From: Fidelibacterota bacterium
GTDB taxonomy: Bacteria > Fidelibacterota > Marinisomatia > SCGC-AAA003-L08 > D37C17
Direction: 5' to 3'
DNA length: 12,093 bases
Assembly (NCBI GenBank): GCA_018671635.1
Contig: JABHHG010000144.1
Span: 1-12,093, forward strand
Part shown: positions 7,550-12,093 of the stretch, one piece after another
Numbering within the stretch: the stretch's first letter is position 1
Layout of the letters: the number at the start of each line of letters is the position of its first letter
Program-made: the position numbers and the translations under genes
Notes under the pieces: generated by a model
What the model was told of the DNA's origin: nothing
The model's input: only the letters and a program-made list of their open reading frames with translations
Database searches by the model: none

Positions 7550-8116
7550 ATGAGATTCTTGGTATTTCTATTTGTGTATTCATTTCTCTTTCCCTCTGAG
7601 TTAAAACTATCATCGACCAACTCTGTATTTCATCCCCTTGAGAAATCAGATATTTATTTTCACCTCCAATATTCACAACTATCAAAGACAGATAATTTCA
7701 GTTATGGCGCACAATGGTGGCCATCAAATAATCTATATTTAACGGGATTATTCTCAAATTTAGTAATCGAAACTGACCGCAGTCTATACCATCATATTGC
7801 ATTGGGATATTCAAATCCAGATTGGAAATTTAGAAATTTCTCCACCAATGTAATTGAAGTAGCTGTCCACCGCCTTCGGTATTTCAACCATAAAATATAT
7901 AGGTGGTTTCATGCTGGATTCAAAACTCGAGTTTCTTATCATAAATTTAATATTGGATTTGATTTCACCCGATTTTTCTACAATACATGGGCCACGAATC
8001 GATATTCCATGAGTATATCCAAAACATTAATGGGTAATATCAATATGAGTGGCGGTATTATTCAGGATGGATTTAACTCGTTTACACCCTATGTGGGAGT
8101 TTCATTAGGCTTATGA
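7550..8116 (+). CDS. Unrecognised secreted, probably outer-membrane beta-barrel protein
   Basis: I do not recognise this 188-residue protein. It opens with a signal peptide (MRFLVFLFVYSFLFPSELKL). The rest is rich in aromatic residues and in alternating hydrophobic/polar stretches, such as IYFHLQYSQL, NFSYGAQWWPSNNLYLTGLF and KFNIGFDFTRFFY, ending TPYVGVSLGL. This pattern suggests eight or more amphipathic beta-strands of a small outer-membrane barrel; that is inference, with no family motif seen. The ATG at 7550 was chosen because the signal peptide follows at once; a longer frame from TTG 7508 would overlap lpxA and put a hydrophilic stretch before the signal. Four nt follow lpxA, and its stop overlaps dxr (ATGA 8113-8116), so it is an embedded member of the run. 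It could modify lipid A or be a structural barrel; no catalytic signature supports either. Confidence 0.75.
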   Translation: MRFLVFLFVYSFLFPSELKLSSTNSVFHPLEKSDIYFHLQYSQLSKTDNFSYGAQWWPSNNLYLTGLFSNLVIETDRSLYHHIALGYSNPDWKFRNFSTNVIEVAVHRLRYFNHKIYRWFHAGFKTRVSYHKFNIGFDFTRFFYNTWATNRYSMSISKTLMGNINMSGGIIQDGFNSFTPYVGVSLGL

Positions 8117-9258
8117 AAATTATTAGCATCCTCGGTTCAACAGGTTCTATTGGCACACAAACCATTGATGTGATTAGGCGTATGCCAGATGAATTTAAAG
8201 TAAAATATTTATCGGCACATAGGAATGTGGACCTCCTCATTGAACAGTCAAAATTATTGAATCCATCAGCGGTTTGTATTGGGGATGAGACAAAAGCAGA
8301 TGCACTTAAATTAGCACTAAATGGTGTGGAAATTCTATCGGGGCGTGAAGGGTTATTAGCATTAGCCCATCGTGATGATGTGGATTTAATGGTGAATGGT
8401 TTGGTAGGTGCGCCCGGTATGGAGCCTACTGTGAATGCCATAAATTCGGGAGTGGATGTGGCATTATCAAATAAAGAAAGTTTGGTCATGGCAGGTGACC
8501 ATATTAATACCATACTGTTAGAAAATGACGTGAATCTATATCCGGTGGATAGTGAACATTCTGCCATTTGGCAATGTTTAGCTGGTGAACAAATGGATCA
8601 AGTGAAACGCCTTATCCTTACTGGTTCGGGTGGACCCTTTAGAACCATGGATAAATCAGAATTTTCAACCATTACCAAAGCACAGGCGTTAAAACATCCT
8701 AATTGGAGTATGGGTAATAAAATCACTATTGATTCGGCCACCATGATGAACAAAGGTTTAGAGGTGATTGAGGCACGATGGTTATTTAATATGGGCGCGG
8801 ATGATATTGATATTGTAGTGCATCCCCAATCGATTATTCATTCAATGGTAGAATTTAATGATGGTTCAGTAAAGGCACAGTTAGGAGTCCCCGATATGAA
8901 GATTCCCATTCAATATGCCATCACATACCCCAACCATGCCAATGTAAATTGGGAGACTATGGACCTGGCCAAGATTGGTACTCTCACATTTGAGGCGCCC
9001 GATTTGGAAAAATTTAGATGTATTCAATTAGCATATGATGCCCTTCGTGCAGGCGGTTCACATCCGGTGGTATTGAATGTGGCCAATGACACCGTAGTTT
9101 ATGCATTTTTAGATGATCAAATTGACTTTGTGGATATCCCCATATTGATTGAATCTGCATTAGAAGCCCACCCCATTATTGAACATCCTGACTTAAATAA
9201 TATTCAGGAATTAACATTATGGACCCAACAATTTATTTCAGGAAAAATTAAATCATGA
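8113..9258 (+). CDS. dxr: 1-deoxy-D-xylulose 5-phosphate reductoisomerase
   Basis: A 381-residue enzyme of the non-mevalonate (MEP) isoprenoid pathway. It rearranges and reduces DXP to methylerythritol phosphate using NADPH and a divalent metal in the cytoplasm. Visible are the dinucleotide-binding GSTGSIGTQT (residues 8-17), NKESLVMAG (120-128), the metal ligands Asp146 and Glu148 in PVDSEHSAIWQ, GSGGPFR (171-177) of the flexible loop, KHPNWSMG (194-201), and Glu217 in MMNKGLEVIEA. The C-terminal helical domain is complete. The ATG at 8113 overlaps the preceding stop by 4 nt, and its own stop overlaps rseP by 4 nt. In proteobacteria dxr and rseP are also adjacent but lie upstream of bamA; here the pair follows lpxA. 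Its product pathway feeds UppS. Confidence 0.97.
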   Translation: MKIISILGSTGSIGTQTIDVIRRMPDEFKVKYLSAHRNVDLLIEQSKLLNPSAVCIGDETKADALKLALNGVEILSGREGLLALAHRDDVDLMVNGLVGAPGMEPTVNAINSGVDVALSNKESLVMAGDHINTILLENDVNLYPVDSEHSAIWQCLAGEQMDQVKRLILTGSGGPFRTMDKSEFSTITKAQALKHPNWSMGNKITIDSATMMNKGLEVIEARWLFNMGADDIDIVVHPQSIIHSMVEFNDGSVKAQLGVPDMKIPIQYAITYPNHANVNWETMDLAKIGTLTFEAPDLEKFRCIQLAYDALRAGGSHPVVLNVANDTVVYAFLDDQIDFVDIPILIESALEAHPIIEHPDLNNIQELTLWTQQFISGKIKS

Positions 9259-10319
9259 CCTCATTATTCGCCTTCATATTTATTATTGGTATTTTAGTAT
9301 TTATTCATGAGTTGGGTCATTTTATGGCAGCTCGATCAGTGGGGGTTCGTGTAGAAAAATTCTATATTGGATTCAACCTATTTGGCTATGGGTGGAAAAA
9401 AGTGGTCAATGGTACCGAATATGGTATCGGTTGGTTTCCTTTGGGTGGTTATGTAAAAGTTGCCGGTATCATTGATGAGAGTATGGATACCACCTCTTCT
9501 GGCGCACCCGACGAGTTTCGATCTCAACCCACATGGGCAAAGGTATGGATTATGTCTGCTGGCGTCATCATGAACTTCATATTGGCCATATTTTTAAATT
9601 TTGTACTCACGTTTACCCATGGCATTGGTGAAGTTGAACCCTCCGCCATTGTGGGAACGGTTGTCCCTGAATATCCGGCCGAAGCATTAGGCTTACAAGA
9701 AGGTGATTTAATTACTGCCATCAATAATAAAAAAGTTGATCAATGGACGGATATGACCAGCCTCATCCACGGACATCCCAATACTACATTAAAAATCGAA
9801 TGGATGAGAGATGGCATGACCATGTCTGATTCTATTACCACCCAAATGGGTGAGCAAATGAAAGAGGGAGAACTTATTTCGGTAGGGCTTATTGGCATTG
9901 GTCCCAAAATTAATATGCGAGATGCCAGTTTGGGCGAATCGGTGAAGGCAGGATTTGAACGTACCGGCATGTGGGTAAGCATGATGCTCTCCACATTGGG
10001 TGGTTTAGTGACGGGTCAAGTATCTATGGATGAAATGGGCGGCCCAGTGATGATTGCCAAGATTGCAGGGGAAACTGCCAGTGTAGGATTTGGAGCATTG
10101 ATTGGGTTAATGGCGTTTTTATCGGTGAATTTAGGCTTGATAAATATATTACCCATCCCTGGGTTGGATGGTGGACATGTAATTATTGCATTGGTTGAAG
10201 GCTTGATTGGGAGAGAACTATCACTTAAAGTAAAAATGGGAATTCAACAGGTGGGTATTCTATTTCTTCTCTTTATTTTTATAACCATCATGGTAAATGA
10301 TATCTCTCGATTGTTTTAA
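9255..10319 (+). CDS. rseP: RseP-type site-2 zinc metalloprotease (M50)
   Basis: A 354-residue intramembrane protease. The zinc motif HELGH (residues 18-22) sits in the first membrane segment (about 3-25), and NILPIPGLDGG (297-307, with the third ligand Asp305) lies in a C-terminal segment. Further hydrophobic stretches are at about 97-120, 272-300 and 331-350. A single PDZ domain spans about 128-195 (around AEALGLQEGDLITAINNKKV); E. coli RseP has two PDZ domains and about 450 residues, while single-PDZ forms are common in other phyla. RseP cuts membrane-anchored regulators, classically anti-sigma factors of envelope stress, and also clears remnant signal peptides. Location next to bamA and skp suits an envelope-stress role, but no target is encoded here. 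ATG 9255 overlaps the dxr stop by 4 nt. It is the last gene of the plus-strand run. Confidence 0.95.
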   Translation: MTSLFAFIFIIGILVFIHELGHFMAARSVGVRVEKFYIGFNLFGYGWKKVVNGTEYGIGWFPLGGYVKVAGIIDESMDTTSSGAPDEFRSQPTWAKVWIMSAGVIMNFILAIFLNFVLTFTHGIGEVEPSAIVGTVVPEYPAEALGLQEGDLITAINNKKVDQWTDMTSLIHGHPNTTLKIEWMRDGMTMSDSITTQMGEQMKEGELISVGLIGIGPKINMRDASLGESVKAGFERTGMWVSMMLSTLGGLVTGQVSMDEMGGPVMIAKIAGETASVGFGALIGLMAFLSVNLGLINILPIPGLDGGHVIIALVEGLIGRELSLKVKMGIQQVGILFLLFIFITIMVNDISRLF

Positions 10320-10354
10320 AAGCGTTTGTTGAATTAAGTAAGTTCGAGCTTTTA
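10317..10354 (+). terminator. Hairpin between convergent rseP and beta-helix gene, possible bidirectional terminator
   Basis: TAAAAGC (10317-10323, starting at the rseP stop) pairs with GCTTTTA (10348-10354). Inside, GAATT (10331-10335) pairs with AGTTC (10341-10345) with one G-T wobble, around an AAGTA loop. The two stems are joined by an uneven internal loop. AT-rich sequence flanks it on both sides, and the genes meet tail to tail with only 39 nt between their stop codons, so a shared terminator is plausible. No long T-run is present. Confidence 0.45.
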
Positions 10355-10358
10355 GTTA

Positions 10359-12093
10359 TTATTCTTGTACCCCATTGGGGCCACCATACATACCCATATC
10401 ATTCCGTGAACCATCTGAATCATAATATTGTACATTTGGGTTACCGGTGTTAATGCATGGAGATTCATCTTGAAGGTGGTAATCATTACTACTCTCAAAT
10501 GATGGGTCAGCATCAATATTATTGGCACCAGTTCCACATGCGCCATAGGTTGAGCAGCCTTTCACATCGGAATAATCGATGGTATAGGTACTGCTGCTCT
10601 CCCCGTCTAGTTCGGTGGTGTTGTCGTAAAGGATTACATTCACAAAGGCAGGTCCTGATGTACCACCTGCAAATACACCTGTATTATTATCACTGATTGT
10701 ACAATTTTGAATCAATGTTGAAGAATTAAGCAGTTCCATTCCGTAGGTGGAATTATTAGTGGATAAACAATTAATTATCTCCGAGCTAAAGGCTCCAATA
10801 TAAAAGCCAGTATCATTATTATCTGCCGTGCAATTAGCAAGAAAGGCAGAATTTTCAACCCAGATACCATAACCGCCATTATCAGTTGATATACAATTGG
10901 TTAGAGATGTGCTGGCTCCTGTATAAATACCGTCACTGCTACTGCCAGAAACGGTAACATTTACAAACTCTCCCGTTCCACCATTGAATATCCCTCGCCC
11001 GCTACTGCTGTTGGAGATGGTAATATCAGTTAAATACGATGTTCCACTACCAATTATAATACCACTCCCCGCATTATTGCTCAGTTCACAATCGGTGAAT
11101 GTAGAATTATTTGAAACACTGATACCGGTACCGCCATTGCCAGAAATAGTGAGACTATTAAAGGTTCCACTACCGCCGATGCTGATTCCAGATACGCTGT
11201 TATTGTCAACATCGCAACCATCTACGGTTGATGCACCACTTCCTGCAGATATCCCCGAACCATTACTGCTGGATGTACAGCCAAAGAATGTACCCGTACT
11301 GCCACAGTAGAGACCATAGTCGCCTGTATTGCCAGTGGCGACACAGCCTGAAAAATCACCGGTACCAGAGGCCAACATGCCGCCATCATTACCGGTGGCT
11401 AAACAGCCAGAGAAGGTAGAATTACCTCCAGCATAGAGGCCATCACCGCCATTACTATGGGCAGTACAATTGGCAAAGTCTGAACCCTGTGATGCATAAA
11501 TACCGTCATTAAAGTTATTATTGGTTGTACATAATATAAAATCACCTGAACCATCACACCAAATACCACGACCACTGGCGTTATTACTGGCAGTACAATC
11601 AGTGAAGCTACCTTCACCGGCAGTGTAAATACCACCACCCGTATTACTGCTAGCAACACAATTATTAAAGGTAGATGTACCCGATTCATCATATAGACCA
11701 TCAGCCCCATTACCTATTGCGATACAATTGGTAAAGGTTGCACTCCCACCACTGTAAATACCATAGCTACCATTATTTAGTGCATTTATATTGCTATAGC
11801 TAGCACCAGATGATGTGCAGTACACCCCATCAGCACCATTACCACTGGTCTCGGAATTGCTCATGTCAAGACTGCCCGTGGCAAAAACCCCACCACCGTA
11901 GGGACCTCCGCGACTGCCCGCAGTAATGATTTCATTATTGTTGATGGTAGAATTATCTATAGTGAGATCAGCAGAGGCATAAATACCCACACCCTGTGTG
12001 GCACGATGATGACCTGTGATCACCACCTGGCCGTGTCCCGTGTTCACGCCACCCTCATTATCTTGGTTGGCACCGGCATTATAGGAACCGCCG
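10359..12093 (-). CDS. Right-handed parallel beta-helix repeat protein (5' end missing)
   Basis: The minus-strand frame is open to the right edge, so the true start is outside; GTG at 12047 is only an internal codon. 577 residues are visible. Most of it is a tandem array of 21-22-residue coils of the type G-(S/T)-x-F-(T/S)-(N/D/G)-C-x-A-x-x-N-x-x-x-G-(I/L)-(Y/W), characteristic of right-handed beta-helices (beta_helix/NosD/pectate-lyase-like folds). Nearly every coil places Cys at the same register. The C-terminus has the sequence NNIDADPSF, then YHL, SPCINTGNP, a DSDGSRNDMGMYGGP segment, and ends at PNGVQE; this tail is familiar from secreted FCB beta-helix proteins, but no type IX sorting domain is visible after it. 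No catalytic residues are evident, so adhesion, surface-layer or polysaccharide binding is as likely as enzymatic activity. Its GC content looks higher than that of the plus-strand operon. It is probably unrelated to the envelope run, which it faces tail to tail. Confidence 0.88.
   Translation of the reverse strand, partial: GGSYNAGANQDNEGGVNTGHGQVVITGHHRATQGVGIYASADLTIDNSTINNNEIITAGSRGGPYGGGVFATGSLDMSNSETSGNGADGVYCTSSGASYSNINALNNGSYGIYSGGSATFTNCIAIGNGADGLYDESGTSTFNNCVASSNTGGGIYTAGEGSFTDCTASNNASGRGIWCDGSGDFILCTTNNNFNDGIYASQGSDFANCTAHSNGGDGLYAGGNSTFSGCLATGNDGGMLASGTGDFSGCVATGNTGDYGLYCGSTGTFFGCTSSSNGSGISAGSGASTVDGCDVDNNSVSGISIGGSGTFNSLTISGNGGTGISVSNNSTFTDCELSNNAGSGIIIGSGTSYLTDITISNSSSGRGIFNGGTGEFVNVTVSGSSSDGIYTGASTSLTNCISTDNGGYGIWVENSAFLANCTADNNDTGFYIGAFSSEIINCLSTNNSTYGMELLNSSTLIQNCTISDNNTGVFAGGTSGPAFVNVILYDNTTELDGESSSTYTIDYSDVKGCSTYGACGTGANNIDADPSFESSNDYHLQDESPCINTGNPNVQYYDSDGSRNDMGMYGGPNGVQE
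10638..11990 (-). repeat. Tandem degenerate 63-66-nt repeats encoding beta-helix coils
   Basis: The coding sequence is built from about 20 in-frame units of 63 or 66 nt. On the plus strand each unit recurs as an ACA (antisense Cys codon) followed by variants of ATTGGTAAAGGT, then CCRCC/ATAxACC-like triplets matching the Gly-Ile-Tyr turn. Units are diverged and not identical, which argues for old duplication rather than recent slippage. Confidence 0.75.

Noticed and set aside
8082..8567. 161-residue minus-strand open frame opposite dxr
   Set aside because: The opposite strand encodes the conserved Dxr nucleotide-binding domain; the antisense product has no signal, domain or context.
10457..11419. 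Plus-strand open frames opposite the beta-helix gene
   Set aside because: They are antisense shadows of the repetitive gene: Leu/Pro- or His/Tyr-rich with no start signals, and they overlap one another.
11399..11710. Second minus-strand frame within the beta-helix gene
   Set aside because: It is an out-of-frame reading of the repeats with Val/Ile-biased composition and no domain; the repeat-encoding frame is plainly the real one.
10638..11990. CRISPR-like array from the regular repeats
   Set aside because: The units are degenerate, have no identical repeat/unique spacer alternation, and keep an open reading frame with periods of 63-66 nt; they encode protein coils.

Overview
The window is a densely packed stretch of a Gram-negative (diderm, LPS-making) bacterial chromosome with low to moderate GC. 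The likely source is the FCB superphylum. A fused LpxC-FabZ protein, a BamA with a Ser-rich surface loop, and a right-handed beta-helix protein with a 'SPCINTGNP ... GSRNDMGMYGG' tail all fit marine lineages such as Candidatus Marinimicrobia (SAR406). Assignment below superphylum is inference. I see no mobile element, CRISPR array, tRNA or rRNA.

Region 1 (1-579, +) is the 3' part of an Mrp/ApbC-type Fe-S carrier P-loop ATPase, open at the left edge. It is followed by a 57-nt gap with an imperfect hairpin.

Region 2 (637-10319, +) is a nine-gene envelope-biogenesis run with almost no spacing: uppS, bamA, skp/ompH, lpxD, lpxC-fabZ, lpxA, an unrecognised secreted protein, dxr and rseP. Several junctions are 4-nt stop/start overlaps (ATGA at 1359, 8113 and 9255). 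The run combines isoprenoid supply (Dxr), the undecaprenyl carrier (UppS), outer-membrane protein assembly (BamA, Skp), the early lipid A acylation steps (LpxA, LpxC, LpxD), the FabZ dehydratase of fatty-acid synthesis, and a site-2 protease (RseP). It resembles the proteobacterial uppS-cdsA-dxr-rseP-bamA-skp-lpxD-fabZ-lpxA-lpxB block, but dxr-rseP lies after lpxA, cdsA and lpxB are absent, and lpxC is fused to fabZ.

The start codons in this run are notable. uppS, bamA, the unknown gene, dxr and rseP start with ATG, while skp (GTG), lpxD (TTG), lpxC-fabZ (TTG) and lpxA (apparently ATC behind a GGAGG Shine-Dalgarno) do not. The lpxA start would be missed by ordinary gene callers, which would begin at GTG 6868 and lose 32 conserved residues.

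Region 3 (10320-12093) begins with a 39-nt tail-to-tail gap holding a hairpin that could terminate both transcripts. It then holds a minus-strand gene, open at the right edge, for a long right-handed parallel beta-helix protein. This protein has about 18-20 coils of 21-22 residues and an almost unbroken cysteine ladder. No wholly new multi-gene system is evident. The most interesting items are the lpxA start, the run of weak starts, the unknown outer-membrane-like protein between lpxA and dxr, and the Cys-ladder beta-helix.
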